Source: CAYVOX01 sp964453035
GTDB lineage: Bacteria > Chloroflexota > Anaerolineae > Anaerolineales > Anaerolineaceae
DNA length: 28,544 nt
Direction of reading: 5' to 3'
Assembly (NCBI GenBank): GCA_964453035.1
Contig: CAYVOX010000027.1
Location: 1-28,544, forward strand
Under the pieces are notes generated by a model that worked only from the letters and a program-made list of their open reading frames with translations, ran no database searches and was not told the origin of the DNA. Positions 1-6,391 of this stretch are shown here, one piece after another (the first letter of the stretch is position 1; each line of letters begins with the position of its first letter). The translations under genes were made by a program, and so were the position numbers.

Positions 1-23
1 CGCCTGAGGGATTGGAACCTGCT

Positions 24-953
24 ATGACACCATCATTAAAAACCGCTGAACAAGAAAAAATGAATGCCGCGGGGACGTCCGTCATCGCGGCGGTGGGATT
101 GACAACACTAAAAATCATCGTGGGTGTGTTGACGGGCAGCCTTGGCATCCTGGCTGAGGCCGCTCACTCCGCTTTGGACCTGGTGGCGGCGATTGTGACC
201 TGGTTCGCGGTGCGCCTATCCGGCAAACCTGCCGACCGCGAGCACCAGTACGGTCACGGCAAGATCGAGAACCTTTCGGCATTGTTCGAAACCTTTTTGC
301 TGCTCGTCACCTGCGTGTGGATTATTTACGAAGCGATTCAACGCCTGTTTTATAAATCGGTTGAGATTGAAGTCTCCATCTGGTCCTTCCTGGTGATGCT
401 GACCTCCATTGTGATCGATTACACCCGTTCCAGGGTGCTCTATCGGGCGGCACGCAAGCATAACAGCCAGGCTCTTGAGGCGGATGCGCTCCACTTTTCA
501 ACGGATATCTGGAGCTCCAGCGTGGTGATCATGGGGTTGGTTTTTGTTTTGCTGGGCGAGGCAATTCCCGGATTGCAATTCCTCAAGCAGGCGGATGCCG
601 TCGCGGCGATGGCTGTGGCGGGGATTGTGGTTTACGTCAGCCTTGAGCTGGGGGCGCGCACTGTCCAGGGCTTGCTCGATACGGCTCCGAAGGGAATGCC
701 TGAGAAAATCACAGCGATTGTTGAGGCTGTTCCGGGGGTCATCAATTGCCATCATGTGAGGGTGCGGGGATCTGGACCAAGCCTGTTTGTGGATATTCAT
801 GCGCTGATGGATCCCAACCTGAGCATTGTGGAAGCGCATGACCTCACCGAGAAGATTGAGCAGGCGGTTCAGGCTGCCATTCCTCACGTTGATGTGACCG
901 TCCATCCCGAGCCGGCTGAAGCAATCAGCGCTGGCGAAACCAGGACGGATTGA
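24..953 (+). CDS. Cation diffusion facilitator (CDF) family metal transporter
   Basis: Inner-membrane antiporter that would export divalent metals such as Zn(II), Fe(II) or Mn(II). The protein has about 309 residues, a normal CDF length, with an N-terminal block of hydrophobic helices and a soluble C-terminal domain. Metal-site motifs are visible: an H-x3-D in the second helix (H48, D52) and a second H-x3-D in the fifth helix (H157, D161), the arrangement known from zinc-type CDFs. The histidine-rich cytoplasmic ferredoxin-like domain (about residues 225-300, with VPGV and CHHVRVR) is typical. The reading frame is open to the left edge. A TTG at 12 is also possible, but it sits only one base after the GAGGG stretch, so ATG at 24 is preferred; a start outside the window cannot be excluded. 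Metal specificity cannot be read from sequence alone. Confidence 0.9.
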   Translation: MTPSLKTAEQEKMNAAGTSVIAAVGLTTLKIIVGVLTGSLGILAEAAHSALDLVAAIVTWFAVRLSGKPADREHQYGHGKIENLSALFETFLLLVTCVWIIYEAIQRLFYKSVEIEVSIWSFLVMLTSIVIDYTRSRVLYRAARKHNSQALEADALHFSTDIWSSSVVIMGLVFVLLGEAIPGLQFLKQADAVAAMAVAGIVVYVSLELGARTVQGLLDTAPKGMPEKITAIVEAVPGVINCHHVRVRGSGPSLFVDIHALMDPNLSIVEAHDLTEKIEQAVQAAIPHVDVTVHPEPAEAISAGETRTD

Positions 954-1078
954 GCGAGAGTTAATCAGGACGCCTTCTTTAATCTACGCAACTCAACCTG
1001 GCGTTATTGCAAAGAGCCCTTGGCATGACCTGCCCGGGGTTAAATTGGCGTCAATTATTTTGTGGCGTCGGTTAAAAT

Positions 1079-1132
1079 TTCACAACTTCTTTGAATGTTT
1101 TTCACAAAAAATTCACAACCCCTCGTTATGAT
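1079..1132 (+). promoter_or_regulatory. Phased TTCACAA repeats and -10 box: candidate OmpR/PhoB-type operator-promoter
   Basis: Three identical heptamers TTCACAA lie at 1079-1085, 1101-1107 and 1112-1118. The steps are 22 and 11 bases, that is two turns and one turn of the helix, so all lie on one face. The last two are separated by exactly four bases. A TATGAT -10-like box follows at 1127-1132, and no good -35 box is present, as expected for an activator-dependent promoter. Seven-base direct repeats with four-base spacers are the known layout for OmpR-family response regulators (for example PhoP and PhoB boxes). The assignment to this family is inference; no regulator gene is in the window. 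Confidence 0.45.
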
Positions 1133-1164
1133 TGGATTATGTCACACCAATAAACGAGGAAAAA

Positions 1165-1791
1165 ATGAATCCGCAAAGAACTGTTTCAAAACGAACGTTT
1201 TATAACTGGCTGCTGGATGCCTCACTGGCATTGAGCGGTTTACTGGCCGGGATCACCGGCGTGTACTTCCTGTTCCTCCCTACCAATGGGTACCAGGGTG
1301 GTCGCAATTTGTACTACAGCATCACCATCCTGTTTGAAAGAGCCACGTGGGAAGATTTGCATATCTGGACGGGGCTGGCGATGGTGGCGGTGGCTGTGGT
1401 TCACCTGCTCTACCACTGGAAATGGGTGGCGAGCATGGCGCGGCGGATGTGGCGCGAAGCCACTGGCAAAGCTGAACCCTTGAACCGCAACACGCATCTT
1501 AATATCCTTGTGAATGTCTTGCTAGCGCTGGGATTTATCCTTTCAGCGGTATCGGGAGTTTACTTCTTCGTCGTTGGCGGCAGCCACGGCGGCACCAATG
1601 TTGACCCGCTTTTCATCTTCACACGCACCACCTGGGATCTTATCCACACCTGGTCCAGCGTGGTGATGATGGCAGCCGCAATGGTACACTTTCTTATCCA
1701 CTGGCAGTGGGTTGTCAAAGTGACCCGCCGCCTGGTCAATAACATCAATTTTGGATCTGTGCGGGTTGTACCTGTTGCAGAACAATCATAA
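1165..1791 (+). CDS. DUF4405-type four-helix membrane protein with two internal repeats (putative heme b protein)
   Basis: A 208-residue membrane protein built from two similar halves. Each half has a hydrophobic helix ending in GVYF, then a W-(E/D)-D/L-(L/I)-H-x-W motif, then a helix with VH-x-L-x-x-HW. The repeated histidines (DLHIWTG and VVHLLYHW in the first half, LIHTWSS and MVHFLIHW in the second) resemble axial heme ligands of cytochrome b-like four-helix proteins, and DUF4405 is related to that fold. The start at 1165 is chosen because ACGAGGAAAA lies just upstream; an in-frame TTG at 1132 overlaps the predicted -10 box. The gene is followed after 13 bases by the OB-fold-like gene, so the two form one operon. 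Heme binding and the electron partner are inferred, not shown. Confidence 0.75.
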   Translation: MNPQRTVSKRTFYNWLLDASLALSGLLAGITGVYFLFLPTNGYQGGRNLYYSITILFERATWEDLHIWTGLAMVAVAVVHLLYHWKWVASMARRMWREATGKAEPLNRNTHLNILVNVLLALGFILSAVSGVYFFVVGGSHGGTNVDPLFIFTRTTWDLIHTWSSVVMMAAAMVHFLIHWQWVVKVTRRLVNNINFGSVRVVPVAEQS

Positions 1792-1804
1792 AGGAGTGTG
1801 TGAA

Positions 1805-2278
1805 ATGTCTAAAAAATGGATCGTTGGCGCTTTGGTTATCGCTATGATCGGTGTGTTGGTTTACGGAGCCATCCTGAGGACGTCCGCAACCAGTGAAAAA
1901 GGACTGGCGGTTGGCAGGGGCATCGAGCAGGCGACGGGCCAGGGACGTGGTCGTTCAGAAATGAGTGGCGTGGTTGAACCGGTTGGTGAGGCTTCTGTGG
2001 AAGAATGGGTCACCATCAAGGGGGTGGTGAGCGAAATGGATGCTACCCATCTGCTGGTCACGGCTGAAGATGGTAAAATCATTGAGGTTGCCAACCGCGC
2101 CTGGTTGTATGCGCAACCGACTTTGAAAGTTGCCCCAGGCGATGCGGTTACTCTGGTCGGTTTTTACGAAGGCGAGGATTTTGAAGTGGGCAAAATCACG
2201 GTTGAGCAAACCGGCCAGGTGGTTGCCGTTCGGGATGACTACGGTCGTCCGCTTTGGAGCGGGCGGGGGAGGAATTGA
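1805..2278 (+). CDS. Membrane-anchored OB-fold-like protein, partner of the DUF4405 protein
   Basis: A 157-residue protein with one N-terminal membrane segment (about residues 4-24, starting SKKWIVGALV) that leaves the rest outside the cytoplasm. After a Gly/Arg-rich spacer, residues 65-145 form a beta-rich stretch: WVTIKGVVSEMD, LLVTAEDGKIIEV, PGDAVTLVGFYE, then FEVGKITVEQTG. This alternation matches an OB-fold domain, as in small nucleic-acid- or metal-binding proteins, but no named family is certain. The start is fixed by AAGGAG at 1791-1796, eight bases before ATG. The tight spacing to the DUF4405 gene suggests the two proteins work together at the membrane, possibly in redox or heme handling. 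The C terminus ends in a basic GRGRN. Confidence 0.65.
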   Translation: MSKKWIVGALVIAMIGVLVYGAILRTSATSEKGLAVGRGIEQATGQGRGRSEMSGVVEPVGEASVEEWVTIKGVVSEMDATHLLVTAEDGKIIEVANRAWLYAQPTLKVAPGDAVTLVGFYEGEDFEVGKITVEQTGQVVAVRDDYGRPLWSGRGRN

Positions 2279-2299
2279 CCCCAAGTTGAACATCAACAG

Positions 2300-2328
2300 T
2301 TGACAGACTGAGCTTCAACCTTTATAAT
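2300..2328 (+). promoter_or_regulatory. Consensus sigma-70 promoter of the rplU-rpmA-rpmE operon
   Basis: TTGACA at 2300-2305 and TATAAT at 2323-2328 are separated by exactly 17 bases, a perfect consensus. Transcription should start near 2335. Four alternating half-sites GTTGA/TCAAC occur at 2285, 2293, 2299 and 2315, and the middle pair forms a palindrome TCAACAGTTGA (2293-2303) overlapping the -35 box, which could be an operator. Confidence 0.85.
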
Positions 2329-2334
2329 TGCTTC

Positions 2335-2445
2335 GCTTTGTCCCGGTTGGATAAGCCGGGACATTCACATGTATCCCCAACTTCCCCGCGACCAGGCGTA
2401 AATCGCAGCGCAGGGTTCGCGGCGAAGTGAAGATTGGAGAGGAAA
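2335..2445 (+). ncRNA. Structured 5' leader of rplU mRNA (candidate ribosomal-protein leader)
   Basis: About 110 bases lie between the predicted transcript start and the rplU ATG. A 7-bp stem GTCCCGG/CCGGGAC (2340-2346 with 2356-2362, nine-base loop) sits at the very 5' end. A second stem pairs CCGCGACC (2386-2393) with GG-TCGCGG (2414-2422, one bulged T). L21 leader RNAs that control this operon are known in some bacteria; whether this one is such an autoregulatory element is inference. Confidence 0.4.
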
Positions 2446-2763
2446 ATGAAATACGCGATTGTTGAAAGTGGCGGCAAACAATTTAAAGCCGTCGAAGGCG
2501 CCACAATTGAAGTGGACCGCCTGAATGTTGAACCCGGCGTGAAAGTGGCGCTGGAATCGGTCCTGCTGTTGGTTGAAGATGACGTCATCACAGTCGGCAC
2601 GCCGACTGTAAAGCAGGCAAAAGTGGATGCGACGGTGGTTGAGCATACCAAGGGTCCCAAGATCGATGTCTTCCGCTACCGCCCTAAGAAGCGCATCCGC
2701 GTCAAGACTGGTCACCGCCAGCAATATACCCTGTTAGCAATTAATAAGATTGAAGTGGAGTAG
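2446..2763 (+). CDS. rplU: 50S ribosomal protein L21
   Basis: Large-subunit ribosomal protein that binds 23S rRNA. The 105-residue sequence has the family hallmarks: start MKYAIVESGGKQFKA, a central VL-LLVEDD segment, and the basic C-terminal rRNA-binding stretch FRYRPKKRIRVKTGHRQQYT. Length is standard. The ATG at 2446 is preferred over an in-frame TTG at 2434 because GGAGAGG (2436-2442) lies between them and the family begins at MKYA. It is first in an operon with rpmA (five-base gap) and rpmE. Confidence 0.97.
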   Translation: MKYAIVESGGKQFKAVEGATIEVDRLNVEPGVKVALESVLLLVEDDVITVGTPTVKQAKVDATVVEHTKGPKIDVFRYRPKKRIRVKTGHRQQYTLLAINKIEVE

Positions 2764-2768
2764 CAGCC

Positions 2769-3050
2769 ATGGCACATAAAAAAGGTGGCGGTTCAGTCCG
2801 CAATGGTCGTGATAGTAACGGGCAGCGCCTGGGCGTGAAAAAATACGCCGGTGAGTTTGTTATCTCTGGTAATATTCTGGTGCGCCAGCGTGGCACGCGC
2901 ATCCAGCCCGGTTTGAATGTGAAAGTTGGCACGGACGACACCCTGTTCGCAGTGGCGGACGGCGTTGTAGTCTATGAAACCCTGAACACCGGGCGCAAGC
3001 GCGTCAGTGTGATGCCGGTGGTTGCAACTGAAAGCACCATCGAGGCTTGA
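2769..3050 (+). CDS. rpmA: 50S ribosomal protein L27
   Basis: Large-subunit protein whose flexible N terminus reaches the peptidyl transferase centre. The 93-residue sequence starts directly with MAHKKGGGSVRNGRDS, followed by QRLGVKKYAGEFV and NILVRQRGT, which are diagnostic. It lacks the cleavable N-terminal extension found in Firmicutes L27. It follows rplU after five bases, as in most bacteria; the usual downstream partner obgE is absent and rpmE takes its place. The Shine-Dalgarno sequence is weak, which suggests translational coupling to rplU. Confidence 0.97.
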   Translation: MAHKKGGGSVRNGRDSNGQRLGVKKYAGEFVISGNILVRQRGTRIQPGLNVKVGTDDTLFAVADGVVVYETLNTGRKRVSVMPVVATESTIEA

Positions 3051-3065
3051 TGCTCTTAGACTTCT

Positions 3066-3097
3066 TGCAGCGTCCATCATGGTGATGGACGGATGCA
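3066..3097 (+). promoter_or_regulatory. Intercistronic hairpin upstream of rpmE (candidate L31 leader)
   Basis: CGTCCATCA (3071-3079) and TGATGGACG (3083-3091) form a perfect 9-bp stem with a three-base loop. Flanking TGCA at 3066-3069 and 3094-3097 could extend it across a small internal loop. No run of T follows, so it is not a normal terminator. It lies in the 72-base gap between rpmA and rpmE, where L31 leader RNAs occur in other phyla. It could be an autoregulatory site, a processing site or a partial block to read-through. Confidence 0.45.
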
Positions 3098-3122
3098 GGG
3101 GTAACCGAAAGGAAGATGACGA

Positions 3123-3599
3123 ATGAAAGAAAAAATTCACCCGACATACTACCCTGATGCCCAGGTCACCTGCGCATGCGGCAACACCTGGACCACTGGG
3201 TCAACCAAGAAGGTGATTCGCACCGAAGTGTGCTCCAAATGCCACCCGTTCTTCACCGGGCAGCAGCACCGGATTGTGGATGTTGAAGGCCAGGTTGATC
3301 GCTTCTACCGTAAACTGCAGGCGCGCACCAATTTTGCCGAGCAGAAGAAGGTTCGCGAAGGCTCGCGCATTTCGCCCGACCGCCCCGTTTCCGAACTGGG
3401 CGTGGGTAACCGCGCCGTTGAAGCCCTGGCAAAAGCCGGTGTGACCACCGCGGGTCATGTGCTTGAGAAACTGGCGCTGGGCGAACAGGCTTTGCTGGAT
3501 ATCGAAGGCTTCGGGCGCAAATCGCTCATTGATATGAAGAAGAAAATGCGCCAGCTGGGTTATGACCTCCCCTCTGCGGCGGATGAGATTGTTGTCTAG
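3123..3599 (+). CDS. rpmE: 50S ribosomal protein L31 fused to an RNA polymerase alpha-CTD-like domain
   Basis: Residues 1 to about 68 are a zinc-containing L31: start MKEKIHPTYYPD, ligands C17, C19, C37 and C40, and HPFFTGQQ followed by DRFYRKL. Normal L31 ends near residue 70, but this protein has 158. Residues 85-150 resemble the helix-hairpin-helix C-terminal domain of RNA polymerase alpha: RPVSELGVGNRAVEAL, then LLDIEGFGRKSLIDMKKKM and LGYDL. Aligned to E. coli alpha, the DNA-contact residues R265, G296, K298 and S299 correspond to R97, G131, K133 and S134. N268 is replaced by E100. The frame is continuous, with AAAGGA nine bases before the ATG. The tail may bind DNA or RNA, or may contact rRNA; this is inference. 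The gene closes the operon before a terminator. Confidence 0.93.
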   Translation: MKEKIHPTYYPDAQVTCACGNTWTTGSTKKVIRTEVCSKCHPFFTGQQHRIVDVEGQVDRFYRKLQARTNFAEQKKVREGSRISPDRPVSELGVGNRAVEALAKAGVTTAGHVLEKLALGEQALLDIEGFGRKSLIDMKKKMRQLGYDLPSAADEIVV

Positions 3600-3620
3600 T
3601 CCGAATCAAATCACCATCTA

Positions 3621-3653
3621 CAGAGCCAGAATTCAACCTGGCTCTGTTTTTTT
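3621..3653 (+). terminator. Intrinsic terminator of the rplU-rpmA-rpmE operon
   Basis: CAGAGCCAG (3621-3629) and CTGGCTCTG (3638-3646) form a perfect 9-bp stem with an eight-base loop, followed directly by seven T (3647-3653). This is a textbook rho-independent terminator 21 bases after the rpmE stop codon. Confidence 0.95.
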
Positions 3654-3723
3654 AATTCTACTCCCCCGGCTTGACAGGTAAAAGTAAGGTAGAATCATAA
3701 GAAACGCTACGGAGAACTCATCC

Positions 3724-4296
3724 ATGAAACATACCACCGGTTCGGTTGAGGTCATTTGCGGCTCCATGTTCAGCGGGAAGACCGAGGAGCTAATTCGCCG
3801 CTTGCGCCGCGCCACCATAGCCCGACAAAAAGTGCAGGTTTTCAAACCCGCCATTGATATCCGTTATGCGGCGGAAAAGGTTAAATCTCACGCGGGCAGC
3901 GATTTTGCCGCCACCCCGGTGCGAGCAGCAGCTGAGATTCTCACCCACCTGGACGCCACTACGACCGTCGTGGGGATTGACGAGGCGCAGTTCATGGATG
4001 CCGAGATTGTTCCAATCGTCCAATCTCTGGCTAACCGGGGCGTGAGGGTGATTGTGGCAGGGCTGGACCAGAATTTTAGAGGAGAGCCATTTGGCAGCAT
4101 GCCGCTGTTGCTGGCCCTGGCCGAAAAGGTGGATAAGCTAACGGCAATTTGCATGGTTTGCGGTGAACCGGGCACGCGCACGCAGCGGCTTGTCAACGGC
4201 AGGCCGGCCCGTTTTGACGACCCTGTTGTCATTGTCGGCGCTTCTGAAATGTACGAGGCGCGCTGCCGCAAGCATCACGAAGTGCCGCGAGATTGA
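3724..4296 (+). CDS. tdk: Thymidine kinase, type II
   Basis: Phosphorylates thymidine to dTMP in pyrimidine salvage. The 190-residue protein carries the P-loop GSMFSGKT (residues 13-20), the Walker B/catalytic segment DEAQF (86-90, with E87 as the expected base), and the lasso and zinc region with C143, C146, C181 and H184. GLDQNFRGEPFG is the usual thymidine-site segment. It is the first gene after a strong terminator, so it needs its own promoter. A TTGACA at 3671 exists, but its -10 partners are poor: TAGAAT lies only 13 bases downstream. GGAG precedes the ATG. It is followed 14 bases later by hpt. Confidence 0.95.
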   Translation: MKHTTGSVEVICGSMFSGKTEELIRRLRRATIARQKVQVFKPAIDIRYAAEKVKSHAGSDFAATPVRAAAEILTHLDATTTVVGIDEAQFMDAEIVPIVQSLANRGVRVIVAGLDQNFRGEPFGSMPLLLALAEKVDKLTAICMVCGEPGTRTQRLVNGRPARFDDPVVIVGASEMYEARCRKHHEVPRD

Positions 4297-4310
4297 AGGT
4301 TTGGAGAAGC

Positions 4311-4865
4311 ATGCGCGATTACCATGAATTTCTAAAAGGAATATTGATTTCCAAAGAAGACATCCAGGCGCGGATTGCGGAACTGGGAGCTGAGATCAGC
4401 CGGGATTATGCTGGCAAGGAACTGCTGCTGGTGTGCATCCTGCGCGGCGGGGTGATGTTCTTAACCGATTTAATCCGCGAAATTCAAATTCCGGTCGCCG
4501 TCGAGTTTATGGCGGTGTCTTCGTACGGAGCTGGAAAACGCGAAAGCTCGGGTCATGTGCGCATCACCTTTGACCTGGCGACCGACATCAGCAACTGGCA
4601 CGTGTTGATTATTGAGGACATTGTCGATTCGGGATATACGCTGGCATCCGTCCTGGCACTGCTGACGGCGCGCAACCCCAAATCAATCCACATTTGTACC
4701 CTGCTGGATAAAGCCGAGCGCAGGGAGGTGGACGTTCCCATCCGTTACACCGGCTTTATCATTCCCAACGAGTTTGTCTTTGGCTACGGCCTGGATATTG
4801 ATGATTTTTACCGCAATTTACCCTTCATTGCATCGGTAGATTTGGATAAGTTTCTGCCAGAATGA
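4311..4865 (+). CDS. hpt: Hypoxanthine phosphoribosyltransferase
   Basis: Converts hypoxanthine (and often guanine) plus PRPP to the nucleotide in purine salvage. The 184-residue protein is of normal length. Visible motifs are the ILRGG loop near residue 47, the flexible-loop SSYG segment, the PRPP-binding motif VLIIEDIVDSGYT (residues 98-110, with E102 and D103), and the C-terminal FVFGYGLD. ATG at 4311 is chosen because GGAG (4303-4306) precedes it; an in-frame TTG at 4293 overlaps tdk. The combination with tdk makes a small nucleotide-salvage cluster that probably continues into the CCA-adding enzyme gene. Confidence 0.95.
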   Translation: MRDYHEFLKGILISKEDIQARIAELGAEISRDYAGKELLLVCILRGGVMFLTDLIREIQIPVAVEFMAVSSYGAGKRESSGHVRITFDLATDISNWHVLIIEDIVDSGYTLASVLALLTARNPKSIHICTLLDKAERREVDVPIRYTGFIIPNEFVFGYGLDIDDFYRNLPFIASVDLDKFLPE

Positions 4866-4872
4866 TTGCGTG

Positions 4873-6378
4873 ATGACGAATAACTGCGCTTCCCTGCCGC
4901 TTCTGCTGGACACTGTGCGAGAACTCGCTCCGCAAGGGGAAAAGGTGTACCTGGTGGGCGGCGCGGTGCGGGATATGCTGCTGGGCAAAGCCTGTCACGA
5001 CATGGATTTTGTGGTTGAGGGGGACGTGCGGCCTCTGGCGCGCCGCCTGGCGAACCACTTCGACGGTGATTTTTTCATGCTGGATGCAGAACGCCAGACA
5101 GCGCGCGTTTTCAGGCGGCTGGAGGATGGTTCGCGGGAGATTTTTGATTTTGCATCGCTGCGGGCTGATGACCTGGAGGGTGACCTGCGCGCGCGGGATT
5201 TTACCGTCAATGCGATTGCGATTAATATTCACGAACCCGGCAAGTTGATTGACCCGCTCGGCGGCGCGGCAGATTTGCGCGCCAAATGCCTGCGCGCCTG
5301 CTCGCCGACCGCATTTACGGACGATCCGCTGCGCATCCTGCGAGGGGCGCGGCTCAGCCTGGCGCTGGGGTACCACCTGGAAGCGGAAACCATCCGCAGT
5401 ATGCGGGCAGCTGTTCCGGAATTGCAGCGCGTGTCCGTCGAGCGAATGCGTGATGAGTTGTTTCGCATGTTGGATTGCAGCCAGCCGACCACGGCAGTGC
5501 GCCTGATAGACCGGCTGGGAGCGCTGCACATCATTTTGCCAGAACTGGCTGCGCTGAAAGGCGTTACTCAATCACCGCCGCACATCTGGGATGTATGGGC
5601 TCACACGCTGGCTGTTTTAACCGAACTGCAAAACCTGTTTGATGTTCTGGTAGGCTTGTACAACGAAGATGCTTCGACGAATTTATCGCTGGGACTGGCA
5701 GTAATGCGGTTGGGGCGTTTCCGCCAGCAGTTTGCCAGCCATTTTGAGAATCAACTCAATCCCAACCGCAGCCTGCGGGCGCTGCTTTGTTTTGCGGCTC
5801 TGTATCATGATATTGGAAAACCCTCCTCTCGCCAGGTGGGACAAGATGGGAAGATCCATTATTACGAACATGAGACGGTTGGGGAGGCTATGACCGTTCG
5901 GCGGGCGAGGGCACTGGCGTTGAGCCAGGTGGAGGTGGAGCGCCTGGCTGTGCTTGTGCGCCTGCACCTGCGCATTCACTTCATGGTCAACGGCGCTGAG
6001 CCTCCTTCACGGCGGACGATCTACCGCTTCTTCAGGGCTGCCGGAGAGGCGGGCGTTGAACTGGTTTTGCTTTCTTTGGCTGACCGCCTGGCTACAGATG
6101 GATTCACCCTCAACATCGAAACCTGGGAGCGGCACCTGGATGTTTGCCGCCTGCTGCTGGAAGCCTGGTGGGAGCACCCCGAGCCCGGCCTTAAACCGCC
6201 AAGGCTGATTAATGGTCACGACCTGCAATCTCATTTTGGGCTGCCGCCTGGCGCGCGAATTGGAGAGTGCCTGGAGGCTGTTCAGGAAGCCCAGGCTGTT
6301 GGCGAAATTGGAACGCGAGAAGAAGCCCTGGCTTTTGCCAGAGCATGGCTTGACGGTTCCAATGAACCGGTAAATTGA
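4873..6378 (+). CDS. cca: CCA-adding tRNA nucleotidyltransferase / poly(A) polymerase family protein with HD domain
   Basis: Class II nucleotidyltransferase that adds or repairs the 3' CCA of tRNA. In the 501-residue protein the catalytic head shows GGAVRD (residues 29-34), the metal-binding D43-x-D45, and RARDFTVNAIAIN, the family motif around the nucleotide-selecting region. RILRGARLS and SVERMRDELFRML follow in the neck. A C-terminal HD domain with LYHDIGKPS (H312, D313) and later LADRLATDG suggests a phosphohydrolase activity, as in bacterial CCA enzymes with an HD module. The start is uncertain between GTG at 4870 and ATG at 4873; neither has a clear Shine-Dalgarno sequence. Poly(A) polymerase or A-adding specificity cannot be excluded. 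Confidence 0.9.
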   Translation: MTNNCASLPLLLDTVRELAPQGEKVYLVGGAVRDMLLGKACHDMDFVVEGDVRPLARRLANHFDGDFFMLDAERQTARVFRRLEDGSREIFDFASLRADDLEGDLRARDFTVNAIAINIHEPGKLIDPLGGAADLRAKCLRACSPTAFTDDPLRILRGARLSLALGYHLEAETIRSMRAAVPELQRVSVERMRDELFRMLDCSQPTTAVRLIDRLGALHIILPELAALKGVTQSPPHIWDVWAHTLAVLTELQNLFDVLVGLYNEDASTNLSLGLAVMRLGRFRQQFASHFENQLNPNRSLRALLCFAALYHDIGKPSSRQVGQDGKIHYYEHETVGEAMTVRRARALALSQVEVERLAVLVRLHLRIHFMVNGAEPPSRRTIYRFFRAAGEAGVELVLLSLADRLATDGFTLNIETWERHLDVCRLLLEAWWEHPEPGLKPPRLINGHDLQSHFGLPPGARIGECLEAVQEAQAVGEIGTREEALAFARAWLDGSNEPVN

Positions 6379-6391
6379 AAGGATTCAATCA

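Noticed and set aside
1046..1069. Direct repeat TGGCGTC spaced by 17 bases upstream of the DUF4405 gene
   Set aside because: Only two short copies not in helical phase; likely chance beside the stronger TTCACAA set.
3671..3695. TTGACA followed by TAGAAT as the tdk promoter
   Set aside because: Spacing is only 13 bases, too short for a standard promoter; kept only as a remark in the tdk entry.
4825..5571. 248-codon minus-strand open frame over the CCA-adding enzyme gene
   Set aside because: Antisense shadow of a well-supported gene. It has no family motifs, and high GC makes long antisense frames common.
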